A DNA stretch of 64,000 nt from Lentzea jiangxiensis (GCF_900104175.1 NZ_FNIX01000001.1:434001-498000), one strand, 5' to 3'; positions 9,047 to 18,319 are shown, counted from the first letter of the stretch. Numbers and translations: made by a program. The notes: generated by a model from the sequence alone, not told the origin.

Positions 9047-9416
9047 CGGGTGACGGGTGACGGTGGGCCGGTGCGGGTCGGCTTGCGGTGGCCGGTGCCT
9101 GTTCCAGCGGGGTGATCGCCTTCTGCGGTGACGTCGCCTTTGCGCGGTGGTCGCCTTGAGACCCGCATCGCGCGTGGTTGAGTCATCGCCGCTGGTCAGA
9201 GCCGCATGGTCCGGCGGCTCGGCTTCGCCGTCGCGGATGGCGGTCAGGTGGCTCGCCTTCGGCTTCGCCCTGGGGTTGGTGCTCGTCACGGCTCGTCCGC
9301 GGCTTCGCATTGCTTGGCGCCGGAACTGTCAGACCCTCTGAGTACATTCGGTCCGTGCCTGCTGGACAGTGCCCCTGACCTCGGTCCGGGCACCGCGCTG
9401 CCGGACCGCCCGAGCC
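9047..9416. other. 370-bp gene-free interval with part of a dispersed intergenic repeat
   Basis: No frame here has convincing coding character. It opens with a short tandem repeat (GACGGGT copies at about 9052-9062). Around 9317-9353 it carries GCGCCGGAACTGTCAGACC followed by GAGTACATT, closely matching 60863-60900. The 3' end borders the stop of the EspG-like gene. No good terminator hairpin was found. Confidence 0.6.
9317..9353. repeat. Dispersed intergenic repeat, copy A
   Basis: GCGCCGGA-CTGTCAGACC-GAGTAC-TT-GG pattern, shared with copy C at 60863-60900 with a few mismatches and one extra base. Both copies lie outside genes. Confidence 0.55.
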
Positions 9417-10223
9417 TCAGACCCCGGTCGCCTCCACCAGCAGCTCCACCAGGTGGTGGTGCAGGCGGCGGTAGTCCACCGGCGTGATGGTCGACCACGG
9501 CTCCTGGCCTTCGGAGGCGCGGCGCATCTGCAGGTAGCGGCCCTTCGGCGTGTCGTAGAAGGCGACCACGCGGTCCGGGCGGACGCGTTTGCCCCACTTG
9601 TCGCGGGCCGCGGCGCCGAACTGACCCCGGTTCGAGGCGTCTCGGACCATTTCGGCCAGGGTGTGGGCGTCGTCTGCCCGGATTCGGCCCTGGAGGGCCT
9701 GTTCCAGGTCTTCCGGGGTGGTGGCGGAGGTGGCGGCCGCGTCCAGCTCCGCCGAGGGCAGGGTGATGGAGTGGCCTTCGCCCGCCGGGGCGGCGGGGAG
9801 GGCGGTCAGGGCTTCTCGTGGCAGGCCGTCGGCTTCCGCCGGGCGCAGGACCAGCTGGCCGCCGTCGAGGACGGCCAGCACGCCTGCCTGGCCCTTGCCC
9901 GCCGCCAGGACCCGGAGGCTGCGTTCCTGGAGCCACATGCGGCCGTCGATCTCCTGCTGCGGGCGGTTCAGGACGTGCAACAGGTCTTCGAGGGTCGGGT
10001 CCAGGGAGCGCGGGCCGCCCAGGCCTCGTGCTCCCAGCTGGAGCCAGACCTGGTCCTCGATGGCGCGGCGTTCCTCGGTGGTCCTGCCCGGTGAGGGGAC
10101 CTTGAGGACCAGCGGCATCGTTTCCAGGCCCAGGTGCTCCCAGAGGACGTCGAACTCCAGTGCCGAGATGATCACCGGGTCGCGCGTGTCGCTCATTCCG
10201 ACGTCCAAGCCGAACAGAGTCAT
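9417..10223 (-). CDS. EspG-family ESX secretion-associated protein
   Basis: 268 residues, soluble. The sequence begins with ISALEFDVLWEHLGL and ends with TPVDYRRLHHHLVELL; FYDTPKGRYLQM lies near residue 220. This pattern is typical of EspG proteins, cytoplasmic chaperones that bind PE/PPE-type substrates before type VII (ESX) secretion. The ATG overlaps the stop of the PPE-like gene (ATGA), so both are translated together and EspG probably serves that protein. An internal ATG (MSDTRD) at 10196 is an alternative start. No ESX core ATPase or membrane gene is in the window. Confidence 0.87.
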   Translation of the reverse strand: MTLFGLDVGMSDTRDPVIISALEFDVLWEHLGLETMPLVLKVPSPGRTTEERRAIEDQVWLQLGARGLGGPRSLDPTLEDLLHVLNRPQQEIDGRMWLQERSLRVLAAGKGQAGVLAVLDGGQLVLRPAEADGLPREALTALPAAPAGEGHSITLPSAELDAAATSATTPEDLEQALQGRIRADDAHTLAEMVRDASNRGQFGAAARDKWGKRVRPDRVVAFYDTPKGRYLQMRRASEGQEPWSTITPVDYRRLHHHLVELLVEATGV

Positions 10224-11470
10224 CAGTCCGTCGTGCTCTCCCCGATCACGGGCAGCGCGTAGCTGCCCACGCCGTAGATGTCATCGCGCTCGCGGAGGTA
10301 GTCGGCGGCCTTGTGCTCCAAGTCCTCCTCTTCCTCGCCCTTGCGCGGGCCCCCCATGCCGCCGAACGGGTCGAACGCCTGCGGCATCGGCACAGCGCGG
10401 CGGTGGACCTGGTCGTTGTTGTTCGACGCGCCGACCGTGCCCATCGGGCCCATGGCCGAGCCCGAGGCGTTCGCGACGCCGGCCACGTGGCCCTGCTGCA
10501 TGACCGTGCCGACGGCGGCGCTGGAGGTCGCGGTCGCGCCCTCCTCCATCTGCTTCGCCTCGGAACCGGACTTGGACGAGTCGGAACGGCCGGAGGTGCG
10601 CTGGCCCGGCAGGCCGACGCCCGCGGTGCCGGTGCCGGTGCCGATTCCGGTGCCGGTTCCGGTCCCGACGAGGCCCGTGCTCGTCGTCGACGACGACGAC
10701 GAGACCGACGTGGAACCCTTCGCGGCCGCAGCCGGGGTCACCGCGGTGCCCGAGGTGCGGGTCGTGGAGCCCGGCGTGGTGGTCGTGGTGGTGGTGCGCG
10801 GCGACGAGGTGGCCGAGCCGCGCGAGCCCGAGCCGGTGCGGCCGCGGGTGGCGCTGCCGCCCCTGCCGTGCGGGCCGAAGCCCCAGACGGCCGCCGTGCC
10901 GATCTGGGTGCCGCCGCCGTTCACGGTGCCGGTGCCGCTGATCTGCAGCTGCGGGGGCTGGGTGAACTGGCCGAGGGTCGAGGTGTTCGCGGTCGTGGAC
11001 GACGCGTAGGTGGACATGACCTCACGGGCGCGGCGCTCGGCCGCGTCCTGGGCCGCCTCCTGCTTCTCGTGGTCGGTCTGGCCGCCGAAGAGGTGCGTGA
11101 GGCCGGTGACGAGGGCACCCGGCTGCTCCGCGGTCACGGCGACCGGGGCCGGCATGTCCGCGCGGGCCTTCGAGATGTAGCCCGCCTGCAGTTCGGCCGA
11201 GTAGCGCATGACGTCCGAGCCGGTGCGCGCGGTGTCGGCCCAGGCGGCGACCGGGTTGAGGCCCGACTGCGCCATCTCGGCGGCCTTGCCGCTCCACTTC
11301 GCGCCGGACAGCGCGATGCCCTTGTGCAGGTCCTCGTTGATCTCGGTCAGCGCGGCCGACACGCCCTCCCAGCGCTCCATGGAGGCGAACGACGCGGAGG
11401 GGCCGGGACCGGAGTGGATGCGTTCGTACAGCTCTTTGTGGCTGTAGCCCTGCCAGCGGTGATCAGCCAT
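10223..11470 (-). CDS. PPE-like ESX substrate with Ser/Thr/Gly-rich C-terminal region
   Basis: About 415 residues. The first 150 form an alpha-helical PPE/WXG-like domain: HRWQGYSHKELYERI, then SGAKWSGKAAEMAQSG with the W-x-G turn. From about residue 170 the chain is low complexity, rich in Gly, Ser and Thr (runs of Thr and alternating Gly-Thr). It ends in an acidic tail with HKAADYLRERDDIYG and LPVIGE. ATG 11470 is 2 bp after the upstream stop; a GTG at 11479 is also in frame. Probably exported by an ESX system encoded elsewhere, with the adjacent EspG as chaperone. The function after export is unknown. Confidence 0.83.
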   Translation of the reverse strand: MADHRWQGYSHKELYERIHSGPGPSASFASMERWEGVSAALTEINEDLHKGIALSGAKWSGKAAEMAQSGLNPVAAWADTARTGSDVMRYSAELQAGYISKARADMPAPVAVTAEQPGALVTGLTHLFGGQTDHEKQEAAQDAAERRAREVMSTYASSTTANTSTLGQFTQPPQLQISGTGTVNGGGTQIGTAAVWGFGPHGRGGSATRGRTGSGSRGSATSSPRTTTTTTTPGSTTRTSGTAVTPAAAAKGSTSVSSSSSTTSTGLVGTGTGTGIGTGTGTAGVGLPGQRTSGRSDSSKSGSEAKQMEEGATATSSAAVGTVMQQGHVAGVANASGSAMGPMGTVGASNNNDQVHRRAVPMPQAFDPFGGMGGPRKGEEEEDLEHKAADYLRERDDIYGVGSYALPVIGESTTD

Positions 11471-11472
11471 CG

Positions 11473-11838
11473 TCAGCACCCGCTCTTGTTCATCATGCCG
11501 GTGTTGTCGCCCTCGACCGTCTGGTACTGGCGCTCGATCTTGTTCAGGTTGTCCATCGCGGTCTTGAGCTGCCGCTGGTAGTTCAGCAGCGCCTGCAACG
11601 CCGAGTCGCCGTCGCTGATGGAGCGGTCGTTGAACTTATCCGCGGCCTCGGCGCTGACCGGGTCACCCGCCCACGGGCGCACGCGGAACTCGGTGATCGC
11701 CATCTCGATCTGCTTGTCCAGCTTGATCAGGGCGGCCGAGAACGTGTTCCGCAACGCTGGGATCGCCTCCGGTTCCACGTTCAGCTGGTGCTGGGCGGGT
11801 GGCGAGGAGTCTGCCCCGCTGCGTCCCCCTGGCGGCAT
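11473..11838 (-). CDS. Small helical ESX-associated protein (PE/WXG100-like partner)
   Basis: 121 residues. After a short Pro/Gly-rich start it is predicted mostly alpha-helical: EAIPALRNTFSAALIKLDKQ, then RPWAGDPVSAEAADKFND, then a second long helix LNYQRQLKTAMDNLNKIERQY. The WAGDPVS turn between helices resembles WXG/PE hairpins. ATG 11838 is preceded by GGAGGT at good spacing. It is the first gene of a three-gene operon with the PPE-like and EspG genes, so it probably forms a heterodimer with the PPE-like protein, as PE and PPE do. Assignment rests on fold and context. Confidence 0.8.
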   Translation of the reverse strand: MPPGGRSGADSSPPAQHQLNVEPEAIPALRNTFSAALIKLDKQIEMAITEFRVRPWAGDPVSAEAADKFNDRSISDGDSALQALLNYQRQLKTAMDNLNKIERQYQTVEGDNTGMMNKSGC

Positions 11839-11935
11839 CGTGAAACCTCCGGCGGTTGTACCTGCAAGCGCTTCGACACTCTATCCACCCAAGGTGACGC
11901 TGTGGAGTGCGATCAGTGACATCCGCCCGTGTGGG

Positions 11936-12520
11936 TCAGCGCTTCTGGAGCAAACTGGCCATCACGGCCTCGGCCACGCGCTGGGCCCCGAGGCAGAGAT
12001 GATCTTGTTGTACCGCGGTCGAATTGCCGCCGTCGCGGAACATGACGTCGACGAACTGCCCATCAGCAACGTCTATTTCCACATTGCAGACGTCGTGCAC
12101 GTCGGGTGTGCGGACGGTGATCGCCGTGAAGCCCTCGATCGTGCCGAGCGTGTAATCCACCTGAGCGTTCTCCGACAGCCACACGTCGGCGCCCGAGACG
12201 ACGACGAGTGCGATCCTCGCCACATTTCCACTCGTGGTGCTCCTGATGGTGCACGCCCGCGCGCTGCCGAAGCTCGGTTCGACGTACGCGCCGGGCGGGT
12301 TGTCGAGGCTCAGCGACGTGCGTTGGTCAGCGGTGAGCAGAGCGCAGGGGTCCACCTCGTCGAGCGGCACCGCGCGCGGCCGCGGCGGGAGGTCGAGCGG
12401 CGTGGCGGAGGTGGTGGCCGGCGGGGGAGGCGGCGGCGGGGTGGTCAGCGAGCTCTGCTGGGGCACCGCCGTGCAACCGGCCAGCGCCACCGCGACGATC
12501 AGGAGCGCCGGGGTCCGCAT
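11936..12520 (-). CDS. DUF3558-family lipoprotein
   Basis: 194 residues. Signal peptide of lipoprotein type with lipobox VALAGC, then a Pro-rich linker, then VDPCALLTADQRTSL, the signature opening of DUF3558. Cys residues at CALL, CTIR, CNVE and CLGA may form disulfides outside the membrane. DUF3558 proteins are common cell-surface lipoproteins of actinomycetes without known function. The gene is last in a minus-strand operon and starts 6 bp after the GNAT stop codon. Confidence 0.85.
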   Translation of the reverse strand: MRTPALLIVAVALAGCTAVPQQSSLTTPPPPPPPATTSATPLDLPPRPRAVPLDEVDPCALLTADQRTSLSLDNPPGAYVEPSFGSARACTIRSTTSGNVARIALVVVSGADVWLSENAQVDYTLGTIEGFTAITVRTPDVHDVCNVEIDVADGQFVDVMFRDGGNSTAVQQDHLCLGAQRVAEAVMASLLQKR

Positions 12521-12526
12521 GGCCGG

Positions 12527-13093
12527 TCACCGTAGCTGCTCCGGGTAGGGGTCGGTGGCCAGTCGTGACCACAGCAACTGGTCTTCTCGCTGCTCATCGA
12601 CGATCGTCTCCTCGCGAAGTCGACCCTCCAGGGTGAACCCGCACTTCTCCGCCACGCGCTGCGACGCCTTGTTCGAGGCGGCGTGCCGGTAGGCGATCCG
12701 GTGCAGCCCCGCTCCGCCGTAGACCCAGCCCAGGATCGAGTTGAGCGCGGTCGGCAGCACGCCCTTGCCGCGGTGGCGGGGCTGCGACCAGCACATCACC
12801 TCGCCGACGCCCGTCTTGAGGTCGATGTCGCGGACGACGATCCCGGCCAGCAGCTCCGCCGTCGTCGCGTCGCACACCGCCCACGACCACCGGTGGTCGT
12901 GCTTCCAGCTGGTCGTCAGGAACTGCACGTAGATCTCCGCCGCCCCCGGACCGGTGATCTCCAGGTTCCCGAGGTAGCGGTTGGTCTCCTCGTCGGCGAA
13001 CGCCTCGACGATCGCGGGGACGTCGTCGACGCGGTCGTCGTGGCGGAAGGCGCGCAGGTAGTACTCACCCGCGTTGATCTCAACTGGCTCCAC
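12527..13093 (-). CDS. GNAT-family N-acetyltransferase (RimJ/RimL-like)
   Basis: 188 residues. YYLRAFRHDD at the N terminus and the acetyl-CoA loop PRHRGKGVLPTAL near residue 115 mark a GNAT enzyme; ASNKASQRVAEKCGF is typical of the RimJ/RimL branch that acetylates protein N termini or small molecules. GTG 13093 gives the normal domain start; upstream extension of the frame runs through the HAD gene and is not real. It lies 11 bp after the HAD gene on the same strand. Substrate unknown. Confidence 0.86.
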   Translation of the reverse strand: MEPVEINAGEYYLRAFRHDDRVDDVPAIVEAFADEETNRYLGNLEITGPGAAEIYVQFLTTSWKHDHRWSWAVCDATTAELLAGIVVRDIDLKTGVGEVMCWSQPRHRGKGVLPTALNSILGWVYGGAGLHRIAYRHAASNKASQRVAEKCGFTLEGRLREETIVDEQREDQLLWSRLATDPYPEQLR

Positions 13094-13104
13094 AGGCGCC
13101 GAGG

Positions 13105-13812
13105 CTAGTGGTCGCCGGTGAAGCCGTCGTGCCGTTCCGCCAACTCGTCGAGCTCCGCGCGGTGCGCCGACGCGGGCAGGCCGTCCGGCGCGGTCGTCAG
13201 CTCGACGACCCAGTCCACGTCCTCGGCGTCGTCCTCGCCCGCCAGCATGTCGCGGTGCACCGCGCACGGGCCCCAGCCGGCCTCCAGCAGCTCGGCCGCG
13301 AGCTCCTCGGCCTCGTCGCGGTCCGGCAGGACCAGCAGCACGGTCGCGGGGACGAGCCCGCGCACCGCCAGCGCCTTCCGCAACGCCGCCGTGTCCGGCA
13401 CGTGCACGCCGTCGAGCCCCGCCGCCGTCGCGGCGACCGCGTTCTCCTCGGTGTCGTCGCAGAAGACACCGGTCGAGCACCCGAGCTCGTCCAGCACCCG
13501 CCGGTAGAGCGCGGGGTCGGGCTTCGCGAGACCGAGCCGCGCCGAGTGGAAGACCGCGTCGAACTCGGTGTCGAGGCCCAGCAGGGCCAGGTCGTCTTCC
13601 AGCCGCGTGGTGGCGTCGGACAGCAACGCGACGAAGCACCGCCGCCGGGCCAGCCGCACCAGCGCCAGCGCCTCGGGGATCACCTCGCCGGTGCCGGCCC
13701 AGCCCTCGACCTCGGCGATGTGCGGTGGCGTCGGCAACCAGGAGCGCAGGACGCCGTCGAGGTCCAGCAGCAGCAACGGTTTCAGCGCCGGCGTCCGTTC
13801 CACGCGCCCCAC
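13105..13812 (-). CDS. HAD-superfamily hydrolase with extra C-terminal domain
   Basis: 235 residues. HAD motifs are all seen: LLLDLDGVL (motif I nucleophile Asp), LLSDAT (II), GLAKPD (III Lys) and CDDTEENA (IV acidic pair). The HAD part ends near residue 145; the last 90 residues (LPDRDEAEELAAELLEAG onward, with WVVELTTAPDG) form a separate small domain I do not recognise. Predicted phosphatase of unknown substrate. GTG 13812 lies inside the end of the DUF1707 gene; GTG 13803 is an alternative. Second gene of the DUF1707-HAD-GNAT-DUF3558 operon. Confidence 0.84.
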   Translation of the reverse strand: MGRVERTPALKPLLLLDLDGVLRSWLPTPPHIAEVEGWAGTGEVIPEALALVRLARRRCFVALLSDATTRLEDDLALLGLDTEFDAVFHSARLGLAKPDPALYRRVLDELGCSTGVFCDDTEENAVAATAAGLDGVHVPDTAALRKALAVRGLVPATVLLVLPDRDEAEELAAELLEAGWGPCAVHRDMLAGEDDAEDVDWVVELTTAPDGLPASAHRAELDELAERHDGFTGDH

Positions 13813-14168
13813 AGGATGGCGAAGGCGGGGATGAGCAGGAAGATCAGCGGGTTCCTCACGAGCACGAAGAACGCGATCGCGACGGCCACGCCCACGACGG
13901 GCACGACCGCGCCTTCCCAGCGGCGCGCGGGCGCCTTGGCCGGCTCGGCGAACATCGGCACCGGCGCGACGAACTGCGGCCGCGGGTCGGGGAGGTCGTG
14001 GAACAGCGCCATCAGCTCGCCGCGGGTCTTCGCGGTGGTGATCCTCGCGGACCGTTCGCCGTACTCCTCGACGTCGATGCGACCGGCGCTCATGTGCTCG
14101 CCGAGCACCTGCAACGCCTGCTGGCGCTCGGTGTCACCTACGCGGATGTCCCTGGACGGGTCGCTCAC
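13782..14168 (-). CDS. DUF1707 (SHOCT-like) membrane protein
   Basis: 128 residues. The N terminus carries the DUF1707 pattern RVGDTERQQALQVLGEHM, then GRIDVEEYGERSARITTAKT and the ELMALFHDLP end. Two close hydrophobic segments follow (VVPVVGVAVAIAFFVLV and IFLLIPAFAILWGAW). DUF1707 domains are common actinobacterial membrane-linked modules, thought to be regulatory or oligomerising, without proven function. It is the first gene of the operon; the HAD gene overlaps its 3' end. Confidence 0.87.
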   Translation of the reverse strand: MSDPSRDIRVGDTERQQALQVLGEHMSAGRIDVEEYGERSARITTAKTRGELMALFHDLPDPRPQFVAPVPMFAEPAKAPARRWEGAVVPVVGVAVAIAFFVLVRNPLIFLLIPAFAILWGAWNGRRR

Positions 14169-14199
14169 ACACCCAATCGTAGGTGAGCGACCCGGCCGG

Positions 14200-15972
14200 T
14201 CAGTCCTTCAGCTCGCAGATCACGGTGCCCTGGGTGATCGGGTCGCCGGGCGTGGCCGCGAGCCCCGTCACGGTGCCGGCCTTGTGCGCCGTCACCGGGT
14301 TCTCCATCTTCATGGCCTCCAGCACCACGATCAGGTCGCCCGCCTCGACGGTCTGCCCGTCCTCGACCGCCACCTTCACGATCGTGCCCTGCATCGGCGC
14401 GGCCACCGCGTCACCGGACACGGCGGCGCCGCCACCACCGGCGCGCTTGGTCTTCGGCTTCTTCGCGGCACCACCGGCCGCGGCGGGCCGCGCACCCACG
14501 GCGAGGTCGCCCGGCAGCGACACCTCCAGGCGGCGCCCGCCGACCTCGACGACCACGGTCTGGCGCGGCGTCTCGTCGGTGGCGTCGGCACCGCCGCCGG
14601 TGAACGGCTCGATGCGGTTGTCGAACTCGGTCTCGATCCAGCGCGTGTGGACGGTGAAGCCCTCGGGCTTCTCGGCGGTGAACGCCGCGTCCCGCACGAT
14701 CACGCGGTGGAACGGCAGCACCGTCGCCATGCCCTCGACGACCATCTCGTCGAGCGCCCGCCGCGACCTCGCCAGGGCCTCCTCGCGGGTCTCGCCCGTG
14801 ACGATCAGCTTGGCCAGCAACGAGTCGAACTGCCCGCCGATCACCGAGCCGCTCTCGACACCGGCGTCCACGCGGACACCGGGACCGGACGGCGCGATGA
14901 ACGTCGTCACCGTGCCCGGCGCGGGCAGGAAGCCGCGACCGGCGTCCTCGCCGTTGATCCGGAACTCGATGGAGTGCGCGCGCGGGGTCGGGTCCTCGGT
15001 GTGCCGCAGCTCCTCGCCCGCGGCGATGCGGAACTGCTCGCGCACGAGGTCGAGACCCGTCGTCTCCTCCGACACCGGGTGTTCGACCTGGAGACGGGTG
15101 TTGACCTCCAGGAACGAGATCGACCCGTCGAGGCCGACGAGGTACTCCACGGTGCCGGCGCCGTGGTAGCCCGCCTCCAGGCAGATCGCCTTGGCGGAGC
15201 TGTGGATCGTGGCGCGCTGCTCGTCGGTGAGGAACGGCGCGGGCGCCTCCTCGACCAGCTTCTGGTGGCGGCGCTGCAGCGAGCAGTCGCGGGTGCCGAC
15301 GACGATCACGTTGCCGTGGGTGTCGGCGAGGACCTGCGCCTCGACGTGGCGCGGCTTGTCCAGGTAGCGCTCGACGAAGCACTCGCCGCGGCCGAACGCC
15401 GTGACGGCCTCGCGGACCGCGGAGTCGAACAGCTCCGGGATCTCCTCGAGGGTGCGGGCGACCTTCAGGCCGCGGCCGCCGCCGCCGAACGCCGCCTTGA
15501 TCGCGACGGGCAGCCCGTGCTCCCGCGCGAAGGCGATGATCTCGTCCGGGCCGTTGACCGGGTCCTTGGTGCCGGGCACCAGCGGCGCGCCCGCGCGCAT
15601 CGCGATGTGCCGCGCCGTCACCTTGTCGCCGAGGTCGCGGATCGCCTGCGGCGTCGGGCCGATCCACACCAGACCGGCGTCGATCACGGCCTGCGCGAAG
15701 TCGGCGTTCTCGGACAGGAAGCCGTAACCGGGGTGCACCGAGTCGGCACCGGACTGCGCGGCGGCGTTCAGCACCTTCTCGAACGAGAGGTAGCTCTCGC
15801 CGGGGGTGGTGCCGCCGAGCGCGAACGCCTCGTCGGCGAGCCGGACGAACGGCGCGTCGCGGTCGGGCTCGGCGTAGACGGCGACGCTCGTCAGACCGGC
15901 GTCACGGCAGGCGCGGATGACCCGGACGGCGATCTCACCGCGGTTGGCGATGAGGACCTTGCGCAGCGACAC
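14200..15972 (-). CDS. accA3: Acyl-CoA carboxylase alpha subunit: biotin carboxylase plus biotin carrier (AccA3-like)
   Basis: 590 residues, 62 kDa class. Domains in order: biotin carboxylase N-domain ([18 protein letters not shown]), ATP-grasp ([22 protein letters not shown]), C-domain, then a Pro/Ala/Lys-rich linker and a biotinyl domain with EAMKMEN; the biotinylated Lys is about residue 555. It carboxylates its biotin and hands CO2 to AccD-type beta subunits to make malonyl- or methylmalonyl-CoA. AccD5, AccE and BirA genes follow a few kb away. GTG start with a strong AGGAGGT site. It matches mycobacterial AccA3 in size and location. Confidence 0.95.
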   Translation of the reverse strand: MSLRKVLIANRGEIAVRVIRACRDAGLTSVAVYAEPDRDAPFVRLADEAFALGGTTPGESYLSFEKVLNAAAQSGADSVHPGYGFLSENADFAQAVIDAGLVWIGPTPQAIRDLGDKVTARHIAMRAGAPLVPGTKDPVNGPDEIIAFAREHGLPVAIKAAFGGGGRGLKVARTLEEIPELFDSAVREAVTAFGRGECFVERYLDKPRHVEAQVLADTHGNVIVVGTRDCSLQRRHQKLVEEAPAPFLTDEQRATIHSSAKAICLEAGYHGAGTVEYLVGLDGSISFLEVNTRLQVEHPVSEETTGLDLVREQFRIAAGEELRHTEDPTPRAHSIEFRINGEDAGRGFLPAPGTVTTFIAPSGPGVRVDAGVESGSVIGGQFDSLLAKLIVTGETREEALARSRRALDEMVVEGMATVLPFHRVIVRDAAFTAEKPEGFTVHTRWIETEFDNRIEPFTGGGADATDETPRQTVVVEVGGRRLEVSLPGDLAVGARPAAAGGAAKKPKTKRAGGGGAAVSGDAVAAPMQGTIVKVAVEDGQTVEAGDLIVVLEAMKMENPVTAHKAGTVTGLAATPGDPITQGTVICELKD

Positions 15973-16105
15973 GGCGTCGTACCTCCTGCTGGACCGGTAA
16001 TTACGGCTCGGGCTGGTGCCGCAGTCTACGGAAATCGGTGAACCCCGAGAGGGAGAGACGGCTCACTTCACATCCATCGTGGGTGCATCGAGCACAATTT
16101 GCGAC

Positions 16106-16762
16106 GTGGGTGGAACCAGGTCCGTGCAGGTGGTCGCCGTCGCCGCGGCCGTGGTCGTCGTCGCGGGGCTGGTGTTCGCCTATTTCCAGCGCCCCGACAA
16201 CACCGATTCAGGTCAGTACGGAACCGATCCCGGAATGCGCTGCGGTACCACCGTCTGCCAGGTCGTCATCGGCAAGTCGGTCGGCGGGGACCTCGTCGAG
16301 CTGCTCTCCGGCACCGGCGGCGGCCGCATCAGGGTGACCGGCGACTCGGGGCCGTTCATCTTCGAGATGACCATCGCCGAGTCCGGCGCGGTGGTGACCG
16401 ACAAGTCGCTGCAGTGCGCGGAAGCGGCGGTCAGCGTGTGCCTCGTGCGCGGCGAGAACGGCGGAAAGGTGCTCGGCGAGGTGCTGCTCCGCAAGGACGG
16501 CACGTGGTCACGCGCGCAAGCGGCCTACCTGTCCAGTGCCGGTTACCTCGGGCTGCACGACGTCGACGAGGACGGCACCGCGGACATCGTCGCCGCCCAG
16601 CTCGCCTGCGACGGCCTGTGCAAGGACTCGTTCGTGCAGGTGTTCTCGGCGCTCGGTCCGAACGTGGGCTGCACGACGCCGGCGCCCGCCCGTGAACAGC
16701 TCCCCGGCTGGCCCACGCCGGTGCCGGAGCTGTCGCAGTTGCGGCCCTGCGCCGATTCCTAG
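16106..16762 (+). CDS. Membrane-anchored or secreted hypothetical protein with FG-GAP-like motif
   Basis: About 218 residues from GTG 16106. One N-terminal hydrophobic segment (VQVVAVAAAVVVVAGLVFAYF) acts as signal anchor; the rest is extracytoplasmic with several Cys. DVDEDGTADIVAAQL near residue 155 resembles a calcium-binding FG-GAP loop. I see no enzyme motif. It is divergent from accA3 and ends in front of a strong bidirectional terminator. The upstream frame is open from 16016 but lacks a better start; GTG 16106 begins right before the anchor. Confidence 0.77.
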   Translation: MGGTRSVQVVAVAAAVVVVAGLVFAYFQRPDNTDSGQYGTDPGMRCGTTVCQVVIGKSVGGDLVELLSGTGGGRIRVTGDSGPFIFEMTIAESGAVVTDKSLQCAEAAVSVCLVRGENGGKVLGEVLLRKDGTWSRAQAAYLSSAGYLGLHDVDEDGTADIVAAQLACDGLCKDSFVQVFSALGPNVGCTTPAPAREQLPGWPTPVPELSQLRPCADS

Positions 16763-16797
16763 CGGCGTGCCACCCCGAGCCGCAGCCGAGAACGGAA

Positions 16798-16831
16798 GAG
16801 GGGACGAAGAGCGGCGGCTCTTCGTCCCCTC
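16798..16831. terminator. Bidirectional hairpin terminator
   Basis: Perfect 15-bp stem (left arm 16798-16812, right arm 16817-16831) with 4-nt loop GGCG, between the convergent stops of the FG-GAP-like gene and the symporter gene. Confidence 0.88.
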
Positions 16832-16849
16832 GAACTCCTGGAGCGGGCG

Positions 16850-18136
16850 TCAGGCGTTGACGAGGTCCTTCTCCGCCGGAGCGGCGGGCTCCTCGATCAG
16901 GCCCTCGCCGCGGGCGACGACCACCGGCACGGTGATCTGGCCGGCCACGTTGGTCGCGGTGCGCATCATGTCGAGGATCGGGTCGATCGCGTAGACCACG
17001 GCCACACCGGTCGCGATCACCTGCGGCGGCAGGCCGACGACGCTCAGGGTCAGCGTGAGCATCGTGTACCAGCCGGTCGTGCCGGCCGTGGCCAGCGCGC
17101 CGAAGACGGCGACACCGACGATGGCGACGTACTGCCACACCGAGAGCTGGATGCCGAACAGGTTCGCGATGAAGATCGTCGCGACGGCCGGGTAGACCGC
17201 GGCGCAGCCGTCCATCTTGGTCGTCGTGGCCAGCGGCACGGCGAAGTTCGCGTACTCGTCCGGGACGCCGAGGTCGGCGGCCGCCTTGCGGGACAGCGGG
17301 AGCGTGGCGCCCGAGGAGCGCGACACGAACGCGAACTGCAGCGCGGTGCCGGCCTTGCGGAAGAACTCGACCGGCGAGGTCTTGCCGACGAACTTCAGCA
17401 GCACCGGGTAGACGACGAACAGCACGAGCGCCGAGCCGAGGTACACGGCCAGGATCAGCGAGAACAGCGGCTTGACGAACGAGTTGCCGTAGGACGCCAC
17501 GGCGTTGCCGATGAGGCCGAAGATACCGATCGGGGCCAGCAGGATGATCCAGCCGACGACCTTCTGGACGATGTCGAAGAACGAGCGCACGAGGTTGGTG
17601 AACGGCGCGGCCTTGTCACCCAGCGCGTAGGCGGCGAAGCCGACCAGCACGGCGATGAACACGACCTGCAGCACGTCGCCCTCGGTGAACGCGCTGAAGA
17701 TGTTGGTGGGCACCAGGTTGTCGAGCAGCGCCTGCCACGAGCCGGACGCGCGCTTGGCGAGCTTGTCGACGGCGCCGGCGGCGGGCTCGATCTGCAGGCC
17801 CGCGCCGGGCTTGACGATCGAGGCGACCGCGATGCCGATCAGCACCGCGATGAACGACGTGATGGCGAACCACAGGAACGTCTTGCCGCCGAGGCGTGCG
17901 GCGGTGCGGCCGCCGCCGAGGTTCCGCAGCGACGCGATGCCGACGACGATCGCGGTGAAGACGAGCGGGATGACCGTCAGCTGCAGCAGCGCGGTGAACG
18001 TGGAGCCGATCTTGGCGAGGACGGGCGCGAGCCACGTGCCCTTGCCGAGCCAGCCGGCCAGCGCTCCGAGCACGAGCGCGCCGAGGACTGCGAGTCCGAA
18101 GACCTTGGGTTTGCGGTATGTCTGGACGAACGACAC
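16850..18136 (-). CDS. Dicarboxylate/amino acid:cation symporter (DAACS family)
   Basis: 428-residue integral membrane protein with about eight hydrophobic helices and two re-entrant loops. Seen: SRSSGATLPLS (first hairpin signature), ATTTKMDGCAAVYP (NMDGT-like substrate/sodium loop, here KMDGCA), and DPILDMMRTATNVAGQ. The family imports C4-dicarboxylates, glutamate or aspartate with Na+ or H+. The Cys in the MDG motif is a small change from the common MDGT. GTG 18136 follows an AGGAGA ribosome site; longer frames upstream are not membrane-like. It is transcribed alone. Confidence 0.9.
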   Translation of the reverse strand: MSFVQTYRKPKVFGLAVLGALVLGALAGWLGKGTWLAPVLAKIGSTFTALLQLTVIPLVFTAIVVGIASLRNLGGGRTAARLGGKTFLWFAITSFIAVLIGIAVASIVKPGAGLQIEPAAGAVDKLAKRASGSWQALLDNLVPTNIFSAFTEGDVLQVVFIAVLVGFAAYALGDKAAPFTNLVRSFFDIVQKVVGWIILLAPIGIFGLIGNAVASYGNSFVKPLFSLILAVYLGSALVLFVVYPVLLKFVGKTSPVEFFRKAGTALQFAFVSRSSGATLPLSRKAAADLGVPDEYANFAVPLATTTKMDGCAAVYPAVATIFIANLFGIQLSVWQYVAIVGVAVFGALATAGTTGWYTMLTLTLSVVGLPPQVIATGVAVVYAIDPILDMMRTATNVAGQITVPVVVARGEGLIEEPAAPAEKDLVNA

Positions 18137-18319
18137 GGGGACATCTCCTGGGCAGGGATGAGCTGAGCGGGGTGGCGGAGGCGTTGGCTCCGACAACCCG
18201 TGCTCGTCCTGCGTGCCAGGTCGATGTGCCTGCGACGCGTCAAGTACATGTTCACCGCTAGTTCCCAACGCCGGCGTCGGGGCTGAGTCTTCCCTGATCG
18301 GGTGAACTGTGACCAGCGT

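Noticed and set aside
13108..16041. A 977-codon plus-strand frame
   Set aside because: Antisense to HAD, DUF1707 and the carboxylase alpha gene; no recognisable domain.
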